Assembly (NCBI RefSeq): GCF_008040165.1 | Contig: NZ_VRUR01000001.1 | Span: 949,349-1,013,348, forward strand | Source of the DNA: Flagellimonas hymeniacidonis | Lineage (GTDB): Bacteria > Bacteroidota > Bacteroidia > Flavobacteriales > Flavobacteriaceae | Direction: 5' to 3' | Length of the DNA stretch: 64,000 nucleotides | In this document: in pieces, positions 27,035 through 36,681 of the stretch | Layout of the letters: each line of letters begins with the position of its first letter | How positions within the stretch are numbered: position 1 is the first letter of the stretch | Made by a program: the position numbers and the translations under genes | The notes under the pieces: model-generated | Seen by the model: the letters and a program-made list of their open reading frames with translations, nothing else | Database searches by the model: none | Told to the model about the DNA's origin: nothing

Positions 27035-27910
27035 TTATTTTAAAAAGTTGGGTGCCTTAGGCAGTTTTTCAAAATCTCCCTTGGCATGTTGTAAATACAC
27101 TTTTGCTCCCTTTTCTTCTGCAAAAGCTTCAAAAGCAGCCATACTAGCTTTGGTCTGGTCTACATCAAAATTAAAACTTGGTACTCTTTGATGTTCTCTG
27201 TTTTCATAAAAATGATACAAATCTCCAGATAGCAAAAGCGGTCCGTGTTCTGGCATGTCTAAATACAATACTTGATGCCCTGGTGTATGTCCTGGCATGG
27301 ATTTTATGACTACACTACCATCTCCAAAAACATCAAAATCGCCAGTAAACTTTTTGGTGTTTTGAAGTGCTTTTATGGCATTATAATTATCAGCATTGTT
27401 TTTTTGAGTCTCTTCGCTTGTAATAAAATCATACTCCGCTTGTTGCACCAGCCAAGTGGATCCAGCAAACACATTGGCATGCCCAGTGTGATCAAAATGT
27501 GTATGGGAAAGAGCAATGAAATCAATATCATCTACTTTCATTCCAATGCTTGCCAACTGATTGGCAACCGAATCTTTTCTTGATACTGTAAAAGCACCGT
27601 CAGGTGATGTAAAAGGCTCAGGTAGACCGACCAATCCTTCAGGTAGTCCAGCATCCCACATTAAGTTTCCTTTGGGATGGCTTATCACATAGAAAGCATC
27701 TGCAAATTCTTTGGATTGGCCAGTGTATGTTGTATCCTGCGAGAAGAGTTCCAACATATTAGCTCGTACATTACCCCCACTAAAGGTGTAAAGCTTAACT
27801 TCTGGTTTTACAGCTTCAACTATATTCTCTTCAGTCTTGTCAGCATCTTTTTTCGCCTGCTTACAAGAAAACGTGCCAATAATTAAAAGTGATACAAGTA
27901 TTTTTTTCAT
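27035..27910 (-). CDS. Metallo-beta-lactamase-fold lipoprotein (lactonase-like)
   Basis: 291 residues. Lipoprotein signal MKKILVSLLIIGTFSCKQ, so exported and lipid-anchored. Zinc motif SHTHFDHTGH near residues 135-144, further histidine in SMPGHTPGHQVLYL, Asp in SGDLYHF, and a final LQHAKGDF. The arrangement is that of the AHL-lactonase-like subgroup, but the substrate is unknown. It is inserted between sufB and sufC on the same strand, with 17-nt and 11-nt gaps. An exported enzyme in a cytosolic Fe-S operon suggests hitch-hiking rather than a shared pathway. Confidence 0.88.
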   Translation of the reverse strand: MKKILVSLLIIGTFSCKQAKKDADKTEENIVEAVKPEVKLYTFSGGNVRANMLELFSQDTTYTGQSKEFADAFYVISHPKGNLMWDAGLPEGLVGLPEPFTSPDGAFTVSRKDSVANQLASIGMKVDDIDFIALSHTHFDHTGHANVFAGSTWLVQQAEYDFITSEETQKNNADNYNAIKALQNTKKFTGDFDVFGDGSVVIKSMPGHTPGHQVLYLDMPEHGPLLLSGDLYHFYENREHQRVPSFNFDVDQTKASMAAFEAFAEEKGAKVYLQHAKGDFEKLPKAPNFLK

Positions 27911-27921
27911 GGCTTTTTTGA

Positions 27922-29367
27922 TTATCCAACGGAGCCTTCAAGGCTTATTTCCAATAATTTTTGAGCTTCCACAGCAAACTCCATGGGGAGCTTGTTCAAT
28001 ACTTCTTTGCTAAAACCATTTACAATTAAAGCAATGGCTTTTTCAGTATCGATACCACGCTGATTACAATAGAAAATTTGATCTTCACCGATCTTACTGG
28101 TGGTAGCTTCGTGTTCTATCTGAGCTGTTTTGTTTTTTGCTTCGATGTACGGGAAGGTATGCGCACCACATTCATTTCCCATCAACAATGAATCACATTG
28201 TGAAAAGTTTCGTGCGTTCTCTGCTCTTGAACCAATTTGAACCAATCCTCTATAACTATTTTGAGATTTTCCTGCAGAAATTCCTTTGGAAATGATGGTA
28301 CTCTTTGTGTTTTTACCCAAGTGAATCATCTTGGTTCCCGTATCTGCTTGCTGAAAATTATTGGTCACAGCAATTGAGTAGAACTCGCCCACAGAGTTGT
28401 TTCCTTTTAAAATACAAGAAGGGTATTTCCAAGTTACTGCTGAGCCCGTCTCTACCTGGGTCCAAGAAATCTTGGAATTTGTTTCGCACAACCCTCGTTT
28501 TGTCACAAAATTGTACACTCCTCCTTTTCCTTCTTTGTTTCCAGGAAACCAATTTTGAACGGTGGAGTATTTAATTTCAGCGTCATCTAAAGCAATAAGC
28601 TCCACAACAGCTGCATGTAATTGATTTTCATCACGTGATGGAGCAGTACAGCCTTCCAAATAACTTACATAACTACCTTCATCTGCAATCACCAAAGTCC
28701 GTTCAAACTGGCCTGTACCTCCTTCATTAATTCTAAAATATGTTGATAATTCCATTGGGCATTTTACCCCTTTTGGAATGTAACAGAAAGAACCATCTGT
28801 AAATACAGCCGAATTTAGGGCCGCATAGAAGTTATCCGTTTTTGGAACAACAGTACCCATGTATTTTTTTACCAATTCTGGGTGTTCCTGTATTGCTTCG
28901 GAAATGGGCATAAAGATGATTCCCTTTTCTGCCAATGTCTTTTTAAAAGTAGTTGCTACAGAAACTGAATCCACGACTATGTCAACAGCAACATTTTGCA
29001 ATCTCTTTTGCTCATCAACAGAAATTCCTAATTTTCGGTACATCTCCAGCAAATCCGGGTCTACATCCTCTAAGGATTTATTGGGGTCTGCTGATTTAGG
29101 GGCGGAATAGTAACTGATTGCCTGAAAGTCGGGTTTTTCATAATGGACATTTGCCCACTCTGGCTCTTCCATTTTCTCCCAAACACGAAAAGCATCCAGA
29201 CGCCACTCGGTCATCCACTCAGGTTCGTTCTTTTTCTTGGAAATTGCACGAACAATATCTTCGTTCAATCCCTTTGGAAAAGTATCCGACTCAATATCTG
29301 TATAGAAACCATATTCGTATTCTTTGGTTTCCAGTTCTTTTTTTAATTCTTCTTCTGTATATGCCAT
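27922..29367 (-). CDS. sufB: Fe-S scaffold subunit SufB
   Basis: 481 residues. Large scaffold subunit of the SUF system. Seen: [20 protein letters not shown] near the N-terminus, [59 protein letters not shown] and the C-terminal [20 protein letters not shown]. The conserved cysteines and the Glu near the end that cooperate with SufD are present. Follows the A-type carrier gene by 38 nt. Confidence 0.97.
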   Translation of the reverse strand: MAYTEEELKKELETKEYEYGFYTDIESDTFPKGLNEDIVRAISKKKNEPEWMTEWRLDAFRVWEKMEEPEWANVHYEKPDFQAISYYSAPKSADPNKSLEDVDPDLLEMYRKLGISVDEQKRLQNVAVDIVVDSVSVATTFKKTLAEKGIIFMPISEAIQEHPELVKKYMGTVVPKTDNFYAALNSAVFTDGSFCYIPKGVKCPMELSTYFRINEGGTGQFERTLVIADEGSYVSYLEGCTAPSRDENQLHAAVVELIALDDAEIKYSTVQNWFPGNKEGKGGVYNFVTKRGLCETNSKISWTQVETGSAVTWKYPSCILKGNNSVGEFYSIAVTNNFQQADTGTKMIHLGKNTKSTIISKGISAGKSQNSYRGLVQIGSRAENARNFSQCDSLLMGNECGAHTFPYIEAKNKTAQIEHEATTSKIGEDQIFYCNQRGIDTEKAIALIVNGFSKEVLNKLPMEFAVEAQKLLEISLEGSVG

Positions 29368-29405
29368 GTGTTCTCAGTTAGTGTATTGGCAATTGACAAT
29401 CGCGG

Positions 29406-29735
29406 TTATAATGAAAAACTTTCCCCGCATCCACAGGTGCGCTGGGCATTTGGATTATTGAAGACAAAGCCTTTTCCATTCAACCCACCTGAATATTCCA
29501 AGGTTGTCCCCACTAAGTATAAAAAGCTCTTTTTATCAACGATAATACGTACTGCATTATCCTCAAAAACTTTATCGGTATCTGTTGAAGATGTATCGAA
29601 TTTTAATTCATAAGATAATCCACTGCAACCTCCACTTTTTACACCCACACGTACAAAATCAGTAGTAGCATCAAAGCCTTCCTCTGACATCATCGCAACC
29701 ACTTTCTGCTTGGCTGTTTCTGAAACTTTAATCAT
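29406..29735 (-). CDS. A-type Fe-S cluster carrier (SufA/IscA/HesB family)
   Basis: 109 residues. The three cluster-binding cysteines are present: SGGCSGLSYEL and CGCGESFSL at the C-terminus. First gene of the SUF operon here, preceded by a perfect -7 box. It should deliver clusters from SufBCD to apoproteins. Whether it is orthologous to SufA or IscA cannot be told from sequence alone. Confidence 0.93.
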   Translation of the reverse strand: MIKVSETAKQKVVAMMSEEGFDATTDFVRVGVKSGGCSGLSYELKFDTSSTDTDKVFEDNAVRIIVDKKSFLYLVGTTLEYSGGLNGKGFVFNNPNAQRTCGCGESFSL

Positions 29736-29764
29736 TCTTAATTGGATTTAATCTAAATAGCTAA

Positions 29765-29772
29765 CAAATATA
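29765..29772 (-). promoter_or_regulatory. Promoter -7 box of the SUF operon
   Basis: TATATTTG on the minus strand, an exact TAnnTTTG match 29 nt before the A-type carrier start. No TTG is seen at the -33 distance, which could mean activator dependence. Confidence 0.5.
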
Positions 29773-29854
29773 GGTCATAAGTAGGATTTTATCACGTTTC
29801 CTAACATTATAATAACGAATAATCCAATAGGTGTTATCTATGGAAAAGCGGGGT

Positions 29855-31204
29855 TTATTTTATTTTAATGACCACAAGATCGGTCATCCCCTTTAATTGA
29901 AGACCAGGAAAGTCCTCACTGGCTGTCTCACCTACTATAATTAGGCTTCCATCCTCCGTCTCCAAAGCATCAAACCCGTAGTCCAAACCAGAACCTCCAA
30001 AGGTACTTTGGTAGGTGAGGTTTCCTGCGGAATCTGTTTTTATGATCCAAAGGTCGTTTTCTCCTTTATTTTCCTGAAGATCGCCGTCTACGCTTTTTGA
30101 ATTTCCTGCAATAACAAAGCCTCCATCTGCGGTTGTGCTAAGTCCCCTGGCAGCATCAAAAGCAGTGCCCCCAAATGTTTTTTCCCAAACAAGATTGCCG
30201 TTGTCATCAATCTTGATCAGCCAAACATCCGATTCGCCATTATTCCTTGAAATATCGGTATCTGTGCTAAAGGTGTTTCCTGTAATAACGTATGCATTGT
30301 CATTTGTTTTTACAATGTCATAGGATTTATCAATCCCTGTTCCACCAAAAGAACTTTCCCAAAGCAGTGTTCCAGTGCTGCTTACTTTTACCACCCAAAA
30401 ATCATAACTGCCTTTGGAATTTGACACATCAAAATCGTTGCTTTCTGATGCTCCGGCCATCAATAGTCCTCCATCATTTGCTTCCAATACCCCAAAAGAT
30501 CTGTCATTATTGGTGCCTCCAAAATATCTACGCCAAACCAGGTTGCCATCAATATCCAGTTTTGTACCCCAAAACTCTCCAACGCCATGACGCGTCAAAT
30601 AACTTCCTTTTCCTGTATTACCTTCCCCGCCCGATGAGGTAACATCCAAAAATCCTGCGAAGAACAATCCTCCATCCGAGGTTTGGGTAACGTCATAGGA
30701 ATGATCATGGCCAGAGAACCCAAAACTCTTTTCCCATAAGATATTCCCATTAGCATCTAAACGTAAAATCCAGTTATCATGAAAGCCTTCATTATTGCTG
30801 CCATCGCCATCATCACTCATGGCATAACCCACAATGGCATAACCTCCATCTGAGGTTTGCACAACGGACTGGCCTCTATCGTCCTTAGTTCCGCCATATG
30901 TCTTGTTCCACAGTAAATTGCCTTCTGTATCTAATTTTAGCAACCAATAGTCATTTACCGCAGTGGTTTTTCCAACGATATCTCCGTCAGTACTGCTACT
31001 ATATCCTAAAACGGCAAAGCCCCCATCTGAAGTTTGAATTACCGCTTGTGCAGTATCTTCTCCCGATCCGCCAAAACTCTTAACCCAATCCACTTCCCCT
31101 AAAAAAGTAACTTCTTCTATAGGATTTGTTTCGGAATTATCACTAGTGCATGACCCAAAAGCAATAAGCGCAAAAACTACCAATATCTTTTTCACAGCTT
31201 CCAT
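29855..31204 (-). CDS. Lipoprotein with seven propeller-type repeats
   Basis: 449 residues from the ATG at 31204. The frame extends 44 codons upstream, but only from 31204 does a lipoprotein signal (ILVVFALIAFGSCTSD) begin the protein. The body has seven repeats of ~55 residues with the pattern WxKSFGGsGxDxxxxVxQTsDGGxxxxGxSxSxDGD...DxWxLKxDxxGNLxW. Seven copies suggest a closed seven-bladed beta-propeller on the cell surface. No catalytic motif. It starts one base after the stop of the upstream choice-of-anchor B gene, so the two are one transcript. Confidence 0.82.
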   Translation of the reverse strand: MEAVKKILVVFALIAFGSCTSDNSETNPIEEVTFLGEVDWVKSFGGSGEDTAQAVIQTSDGGFAVLGYSSSTDGDIVGKTTAVNDYWLLKLDTEGNLLWNKTYGGTKDDRGQSVVQTSDGGYAIVGYAMSDDGDGSNNEGFHDNWILRLDANGNILWEKSFGFSGHDHSYDVTQTSDGGLFFAGFLDVTSSGGEGNTGKGSYLTRHGVGEFWGTKLDIDGNLVWRRYFGGTNNDRSFGVLEANDGGLLMAGASESNDFDVSNSKGSYDFWVVKVSSTGTLLWESSFGGTGIDKSYDIVKTNDNAYVITGNTFSTDTDISRNNGESDVWLIKIDDNGNLVWEKTFGGTAFDAARGLSTTADGGFVIAGNSKSVDGDLQENKGENDLWIIKTDSAGNLTYQSTFGGSGLDYGFDALETEDGSLIIVGETASEDFPGLQLKGMTDLVVIKIK

Positions 31205-31205
31205 T

Positions 31206-32462
31206 TTAATTGGATTTTTCAAGCACAAATAATCCCGAATTAATATCATTAACAAGAATCTTTCCACTTGCAAAAAAGGGATAAACACTCCAGACCCCAT
31301 CAAATCTAGCGGTATCATTTGAAGGATACGTATCAAAAAAAGCTATTTCTGTAATGTTTTCATTTTCAATATCGGAGATATCCAAAACACGCATTCCTGC
31401 TGTGTAATTCGCCAAGAAAAATTCATCTCCCAACACATATCCATTATGATCTATGGCGCCGGTTGGGCCAAGATAGGTGGTATGTAAGGTTGGGTTATCC
31501 AAATCCGTTAAATCAAAAACAAGGGTTCTGGAATTGAAACCAAAATCTGTTTCGTCCAGCTCATCACCCAAAATGAAGTAGCGTTGATCTTCTGTAAACC
31601 ATCCTTGATGTGTATAGCCAATATTACTGTAGACCAATGTTCCAATCTCAACCGGATTGGCCTTATCCGTAATATCTGCTATTGCGATTTGGTTCTCATT
31701 AGCTCCAATAAATATTTCCCGTCCAGTATAATCAGTATCAGGTCCATTGTATGTTATTACCTGTGCGTCATGGGTGTAGCCATTTGTTCCATAGCCTCCA
31801 ATACCATTGGGACTTGTTGGGTTTTGAATGTCTATAAAATGAACCCCTCCGTTAAAAGCATCATTACGGGCTGTTCCTACCGGATAGGCAAACCCCATTT
31901 CTTCATTGATCACAATGTTATGTGCATTTCCTATTTCCGTATATCTAGCATCTGCAGTAAACTGTTGCGGTGGGTTTTCAACATTCCGTAATTTAGTCAG
32001 ATCAAAAACCTGCATACCATGATTGGCTGCCTCGGCTACAATAAAAGCGTGGTTTCCAAATACCTTGACATCTCTCCAAGTGCTTGATGACGTAGCGGTT
32101 AAAAGTTTTCCAAGATAAACAGGGTTTTGGGTATCTGTAATATCGACAAAGGCAGTTCCATTGTCCAATCCAATGATAGCATACTCTTTGTTATTGGAGG
32201 TGTCTGTCCAACCCCAAATGTCATTCCCAGAAGATGCCGCAAATGCGCTTAGGTCCATTTGAAATAACAAATCGTACCCATTACAGGAGTAAATCGAAGC
32301 GGTGCCTCCTTGACATGGAGTGGCGCTTGTAGCTACCAGACCAGTACCTAGATTGGTACCATTCATATTATCACCATCCGAACCGGAGCCACTTCCATCA
32401 TCACTTGAACATCCGAAAAGTACGAGCACCGCAAGAAGCGCCAATAAAGTAGGTCTCAACAT
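31206..32462 (-). CDS. Choice-of-anchor B family lipoprotein (LVIVD-type propeller)
   Basis: 418 residues. Lipobox LAVLVLFGCSSDD then a Gly/Ser/Asp linker of ~25 residues, typical of surface-exposed lipoproteins in this phylum. The body has LVIVD-like repeats: NGTAFVDITDTQNPVYLGKL, HGMQVFDLTKLRNV, NQIAIADITDKANPVEIG, RTLVFDLTDLDNPTLH and GMRVLDISDIENENITE. These form a propeller. Role unknown. Divergent from thiL. Confidence 0.85.
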   Translation of the reverse strand: MLRPTLLALLAVLVLFGCSSDDGSGSGSDGDNMNGTNLGTGLVATSATPCQGGTASIYSCNGYDLLFQMDLSAFAASSGNDIWGWTDTSNNKEYAIIGLDNGTAFVDITDTQNPVYLGKLLTATSSSTWRDVKVFGNHAFIVAEAANHGMQVFDLTKLRNVENPPQQFTADARYTEIGNAHNIVINEEMGFAYPVGTARNDAFNGGVHFIDIQNPTSPNGIGGYGTNGYTHDAQVITYNGPDTDYTGREIFIGANENQIAIADITDKANPVEIGTLVYSNIGYTHQGWFTEDQRYFILGDELDETDFGFNSRTLVFDLTDLDNPTLHTTYLGPTGAIDHNGYVLGDEFFLANYTAGMRVLDISDIENENITEIAFFDTYPSNDTARFDGVWSVYPFFASGKILVNDINSGLFVLEKSN

Positions 32463-32514
32463 TCTATAGCAATTTTAAGTTTCTACTAAAGATACAATTT
32501 ATAATTATCCTGTT

Positions 32515-32522
32515 TATTTTTG
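32515..32522 (+). promoter_or_regulatory. Promoter -7 box of thiL
   Basis: TATTTTTG fits TAnnTTTG exactly but ends only 4 nt before the thiL ATG at 32527. Transcription from it would give an almost leaderless mRNA. Confidence 0.45.
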
Positions 32523-32526
32523 CCGA

Positions 32527-33573
32527 ATGATAGAAGATAAGAATCAGCAGCGAACAGCGTTGGAGAATTTAGGAGAATTTGGACTGATAAAACATTTGAC
32601 CAAAAATTTTGGGCTGAACCAGAGTTCCTCCATTGTAGGAATTGGTGACGACGCCGCTGTTTTGGATTTTAAAGACAAGAAAACAATTGTCACTACAGAC
32701 ATGCTTGTGGAAGGGGTTCATTTCGACCTCAGCTATATGCCATTAAAACATTTGGGCTATAAAGCAGTGATCGTAAATCTATCCGATATCTATGCCATGA
32801 ACGCAATGGCGACTCAAATTACAGTTTCCATTGCAGTCTCCAACAGATTTCCCATAGAGGCACTTGAAGAGTTTTATGAGGGTGTGGCTATGGCTTGTCA
32901 AATGTACAAGGTGGATTTAGTTGGTGGCGACACTACCTCATCTACAAAAGGCATGCTCATTAGCATTACGGCTTTAGGAATTGCTGAAGAAAATGAAATT
33001 GTATATCGAAAAGGCACAAAGCCAAACGACTTGTTGGTGGTTACGGGTGACTTGGGTGGCGCGTATCTTGGGCTTCAAGTTTTGGAGCGAGAAAAGGAAG
33101 TCTTTAAAGTGAATCCCAACAATCAGCCCGACCTTGAGCCTTATTCTTACGTTGTGGAGCGTCAATTAAAGCCTGAAGCTAGAATGGATATTGTTGAACT
33201 TTTAGAAAAACTTGAGGTAAAACCAACTGCAATGATTGACATAAGTGATGGGCTTTCTTCTGAAATTTTACACCTGTGTGAACAAAGCGGAGTGGGCTGT
33301 AATCTTTTTGAAGATAAAATTCCTTTGGACCCTACGGTCATTTCCGCAGCAGAAGAATTTAAAATGGATTCTACTATGATTGCCCTGAGCGGCGGTGAGG
33401 ATTATGAATTGTTGTTGACTATTGACCAGTCCGATTTTCCAAAAATAAAGGGCAATCCCAACTTAACTGTTATTGGGCATATGGCAATGAAAGAAGAAGG
33501 GGCACATTTAATTACTAGGGGAGATACCAAAATTCCATTATCAGCACAGGGATGGAATTCATTTTCTTCATAA
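32527..33573 (+). CDS. thiL: Thiamine-monophosphate kinase
   Basis: 348 residues. Phosphorylates thiamine phosphate to the diphosphate, the last step of cofactor synthesis. PurM/AIRS-fold motifs: FGLIKHL, GIGDDAAVLDFKDKKTIVTTDMLVEGVHF (Asp pairs binding Mg-ATP), LVGGDTTSS, VTGDLGGAYLGLQVL, MIDISDGLSSEI and SGGEDYELLLTI. Single gene. Confidence 0.96.
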   Translation: MIEDKNQQRTALENLGEFGLIKHLTKNFGLNQSSSIVGIGDDAAVLDFKDKKTIVTTDMLVEGVHFDLSYMPLKHLGYKAVIVNLSDIYAMNAMATQITVSIAVSNRFPIEALEEFYEGVAMACQMYKVDLVGGDTTSSTKGMLISITALGIAEENEIVYRKGTKPNDLLVVTGDLGGAYLGLQVLEREKEVFKVNPNNQPDLEPYSYVVERQLKPEARMDIVELLEKLEVKPTAMIDISDGLSSEILHLCEQSGVGCNLFEDKIPLDPTVISAAEEFKMDSTMIALSGGEDYELLLTIDQSDFPKIKGNPNLTVIGHMAMKEEGAHLITRGDTKIPLSAQGWNSFSS

Positions 33574-33699
33574 AAAAATCCCGAAAACCAAGAGCATTTC
33601 TTGCTATACGGTCATGGGGCACAGGACTGAATAGACAAAGCGCTTTCTTAATTTCCGGGAATAAACCTTGAAATTATCCTTTAGAAAGTAAAACTCAAA

Positions 33700-33954
33700 T
33701 TATGCTACTTGAGGAACCTGTCTATTATGTCTTTTACGGTACATGTCTTCCAAAGTACTATTGATGTCCTGCATTTGTGGGGTCAACGCAGATAGTTTAC
33801 CGCTTACATCTGTGGTAACTTCTTTTTGACAATGTAAACACTTGTACTCTTTAATGTGTTGTGTAACTCTTTTGGACACTACGTAGTGATGCCCGAATAA
33901 GTTACAGAAGAAAGAAGAGAATTTGTTGCCATGTTGGGTAGTAGATGTTTTCAT
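33700..33954 (-). CDS. Small zinc-ribbon-like protein
   Basis: 84 residues. FFCNLFGHHYVVSKRVTQHIKEYKCLHCQKEV has a Cys-x4-His-His start and a CxxC pair, enough for one zinc site; the pattern recalls small DUF1660-type zinc proteins. The rest is a helical tail ending MYRKRHNRQVPQVA. No membrane segment. The open frame, zinc motif and normal codon use support a real gene; function unknown. Confidence 0.65.
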   Translation of the reverse strand: MKTSTTQHGNKFSSFFCNLFGHHYVVSKRVTQHIKEYKCLHCQKEVTTDVSGKLSALTPQMQDINSTLEDMYRKRHNRQVPQVA

Positions 33955-34230
33955 AAGTTAGGTTTTGTTTGGGAAGCGTATTAGTACGATTTGGGGATCG
34001 AAAAAACGCAAAAACTATTTACTGTAATTTTATTTTATATGATATTGAATTTTAATTAATCATTTATATAAGCAACGCCTGTTAATAACTTTTTATTTTG
34101 TCAACTTATTTGTAAAGGTCTTTTTTCGATGAAATGCACTCTTATCGATAAAAAGTTATTTTCAACCGTTAAACTACATTGTCTAAATATAGTATTTTGA
34201 TTTATTTTAACAAAAAATTATTAACAATAC

Positions 34231-35508
34231 ATGAGCAAGAAAACCATCGCCATTACAGCATTTGCACTTTTCTCTCTTTTCTTTGGAGCAGGAAACCTAA
34301 TACTTCCACCTCAATTAGGGTTTAAGTCTGGAAATTTATGGTGGCTGGTCGCCATTGGTTTTTGTATTTCTGCAGTTTTAATTCCCATTTTGGGCATTCT
34401 GGCGCATGCCAAGCTGCAAGGCACGATGTTCGATTTTGCCAAGAAAGTATCCCCTACTTTCAGTTTAGTGTATTGTTATCTTGTATATGCCATTTCCATT
34501 TCATTGCCTTCACCGAGAACCGCTTCGGTTACACATGAAATGGCCATTCAACCTTTATGGGATTCCTCTTCATTGATTACCAGTATTATTTATTTTGCCC
34601 TGGTTTACATTTTTGTGGTGAACCGCTCAAAGATTTTAGATGTGGTAGGCAAGTTTCTCACCCCTGGCATATTACTAATTCTACTCCTTATTATAGGAAC
34701 CGCCATCTTTACTTTGGATTTTGACTTTGGAATAACAGCATTTAAAAGTCCATTTACCCACGGAATTTTAGAAGGGTATCAAACCTTTGATGCCATAGGT
34801 GCCGTTGTGGTAGGTGGGGTGATTATTATTTCCATCAATCTTAAAGATAGTGCCGCTTCTTATGAAGTTAAAAAAAGCTTGATCCGAAAAGCGGGTTGGT
34901 TGGCAGGACTTGGTCTTTTTTTAATCTACACTGGACTTATTATCACCGGGGCATTGTTTCATGATGCTTTTGATCCCGAAATCTCGAGAACTGCCCTTTT
35001 AAGCGGTATTAGCTTAAAAACATTGGGTAGCACTGCAAATCTGATGCTGAGTATTTTGGTGAGTCTTGCTTGTTTTACCACTGCGGTCGGTATTGTAACG
35101 GGAACGGCCGACTTTATAAAAGGCCGATTTAACGATTCTAGACAGGCCTATGTTATCACCGCCATTATTGGCTGTATTCTTGGAGTATTGATGGGGCAAT
35201 TTAATGTAGGGTACATTATTGCAGTGGCTTTGCCTGCATTGATGTTTATCTATCCTATTACTATTGTCCTGATTCTATTAAATGTGGTCCCTGATAAATT
35301 TGCTTCGCCCAAAGTCTTTAGGTGGGTGGTTGCGACTACGGTGCTGTTTAGCATCCCTGACTTTTTAGGAAGCATTGGTTTTGGAGATGCTATAACTTCT
35401 TTTACCCAATGGATTCCCTTAGGGGAAAATCATATGGGATGGGTGTTACCTGCTTTGGTGGTTTTTGTTTTGGCCAATTTTATGGGCAAAAATCAGGATA
35501 GGCTTTAA
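34231..35508 (+). CDS. brnQ: Branched-chain amino acid:cation symporter BrnQ
   Basis: 425 residues, about twelve membrane helices. It imports Leu/Ile/Val with Na+ or H+. Family features: FALFSLFFGAGNLILPPQLG at the N-terminus, SLPSPRTASVTHEMA, FDAIGAVVVGGVIIISINL and a C-terminal FTQWIPLGENHMGWVLPALV. The last ~70 bases of this gene occur again, diverged, at 36854 and 38273. The ~276 nt before it are AT-rich with no gene. Confidence 0.94.
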   Translation: MSKKTIAITAFALFSLFFGAGNLILPPQLGFKSGNLWWLVAIGFCISAVLIPILGILAHAKLQGTMFDFAKKVSPTFSLVYCYLVYAISISLPSPRTASVTHEMAIQPLWDSSSLITSIIYFALVYIFVVNRSKILDVVGKFLTPGILLILLLIIGTAIFTLDFDFGITAFKSPFTHGILEGYQTFDAIGAVVVGGVIIISINLKDSAASYEVKKSLIRKAGWLAGLGLFLIYTGLIITGALFHDAFDPEISRTALLSGISLKTLGSTANLMLSILVSLACFTTAVGIVTGTADFIKGRFNDSRQAYVITAIIGCILGVLMGQFNVGYIIAVALPALMFIYPITIVLILLNVVPDKFASPKVFRWVVATTVLFSIPDFLGSIGFGDAITSFTQWIPLGENHMGWVLPALVVFVLANFMGKNQDRL

Positions 35509-35526
35509 GGGCAACTTGACTTTCAA

Positions 35527-35594
35527 GATATCGTCAGATTCAATTGACGATATCATCCGTTACGTAAAGTTCTATGGTTATTGTTAAGAATCAA
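35527..35594. repeat. 68-nt element with hairpin, copy 1
   Basis: Begins with a perfect 10-bp hairpin (GATATCGTCA / TGACGATATC, loop GATTCAAT), then ~10 nt, GTAAAGTT and an AATCAA end. Its partner is 42849-42917. It lies 18 nt after the brnQ stop and lacks a T tract, so it is a poor intrinsic terminator. Confidence 0.65.
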
Positions 35595-35714
35595 ATAAAG
35601 ATTAATGGCTTGAACTTGTAAAAAGACAAAACTCCATTTACTTTTCACAAAGAACTCCCATTTAGCTAATAGCAAGGAAAAATCCAATTACTATCTATCG
35701 CATTTTAAAATTAC

Positions 35715-36065
35715 CTAGTTGATTTTTCCAAAAGGGAATATATTAATATTCTGGTCTTTTGAATATTTTGAACCCATACCAATAAAATATACATAACAAC
35801 AACCAGGACAAAACATTAAAAAAAAAGCACCAGCATCTTCATTAATCCAATAAGTCAAAATTATCCCACATATCAAAAATAAAACCCCAAAGAAAATATG
35901 AAACTTTCGGAAAAAAGAAATATACTTTTTAATATCTACCTTGTGCTTATCGATTTCACTTAACGTGTTGTACCCCGATAGCAGATGCTCCGCATTATCC
36001 CAGGTTATCACATATCCAATTACAACAAAAAATAAACTCATTCCAATTATTAATTCGTAAATCAT
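35715..36065 (-). CDS. DUF3784 small membrane protein
   Basis: 116 residues. Three hydrophobic segments (4-22, 56-76, 79-100) with the intervening GYNTLSEIDKHKVDIKKY, the motif of DUF3784 proteins. Inner-membrane protein of unknown role, common in Firmicutes and Bacteroidota. It is the first gene of the accessory region next to brnQ and has no co-oriented neighbour closer than 85 nt. Confidence 0.75.
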   Translation of the reverse strand: MIYELIIGMSLFFVVIGYVITWDNAEHLLSGYNTLSEIDKHKVDIKKYISFFRKFHIFFGVLFLICGIILTYWINEDAGAFFLMFCPGCCYVYFIGMGSKYSKDQNINIFPFGKIN

Positions 36066-36150
36066 TTTTCAAACTTTAGTTATTACAGCCTGTAAATGAA
36101 TTTTTGGGTTTGTGCTATTAACCCTATACTAAAATAGATTTAGCAATAGC

Positions 36151-36681
36151 TCAATAAATATTTTCCAGACTGGAATCGGCTCTTTTTACCTTAAATTTTC
36201 CATTGCTGATGATTACGCTATCTGGGACAGCAGAACCATTGAATATACTGCCATATAAAACACCACTAAAAGTTCCCGTTACCAAGCCACCTTCATCCTT
36301 GCTAAATTCCCCCACGGTAATTGAAAAACTTGAATTCGCCTCCAATTCGGTATAGTGATAAGAATTATCCCCTTCGTCCCTATACTCAATATCGTAATTA
36401 CTTGCTAAAACGGACTGTGTATCATCAATGTCATCTTGGGTAAATGTCCCATTTGTATTGTTCAAAAACATAATGGTTATGGACTCATCTGACCCTTCTG
36501 TTGTTCCCGTTACAACCAGCTCATCAAAAATATTCAGCCCTGCATTAGGATTTGAATAGAAAACATTTCTTCCGTTTACAGCAAAAGATAGTTCCTCAAT
36601 AATTTGTTCTTCATCTACACTACAAGAAGTTAGGTTAACAATACTCACCAAACATAATACGGCTAGAATATTTTTTCTCAT
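36151..36681 (-). CDS. Small lipoprotein, DUF6252-like
   Basis: 176 residues. Lipobox VSIVNLTSCSVDEE with an acidic linker. The domain FAVNGRNVFYSNPNAG followed by beta strands, TITVGEF-like and VTGTFSGVLYG segments and a final NGKFKVKR resembles DUF6252. It has the same overall plan as the lipoprotein at 15015-15542. Envelope-located; role unknown. Confidence 0.75.
   Translation of the reverse strand: MRKNILAVLCLVSIVNLTSCSVDEEQIIEELSFAVNGRNVFYSNPNAGLNIFDELVVTGTTEGSDESITIMFLNNTNGTFTQDDIDDTQSVLASNYDIEYRDEGDNSYHYTELEANSSFSITVGEFSKDEGGLVTGTFSGVLYGSIFNGSAVPDSVIISNGKFKVKRADSSLENIY

Noticed and set aside
29368-29405. Third heptamer element between sufB and the A-type carrier
   Set aside because: Only CAGTTAG and a CAATTGACAAT stretch resemble the units; too short and degenerate to call.
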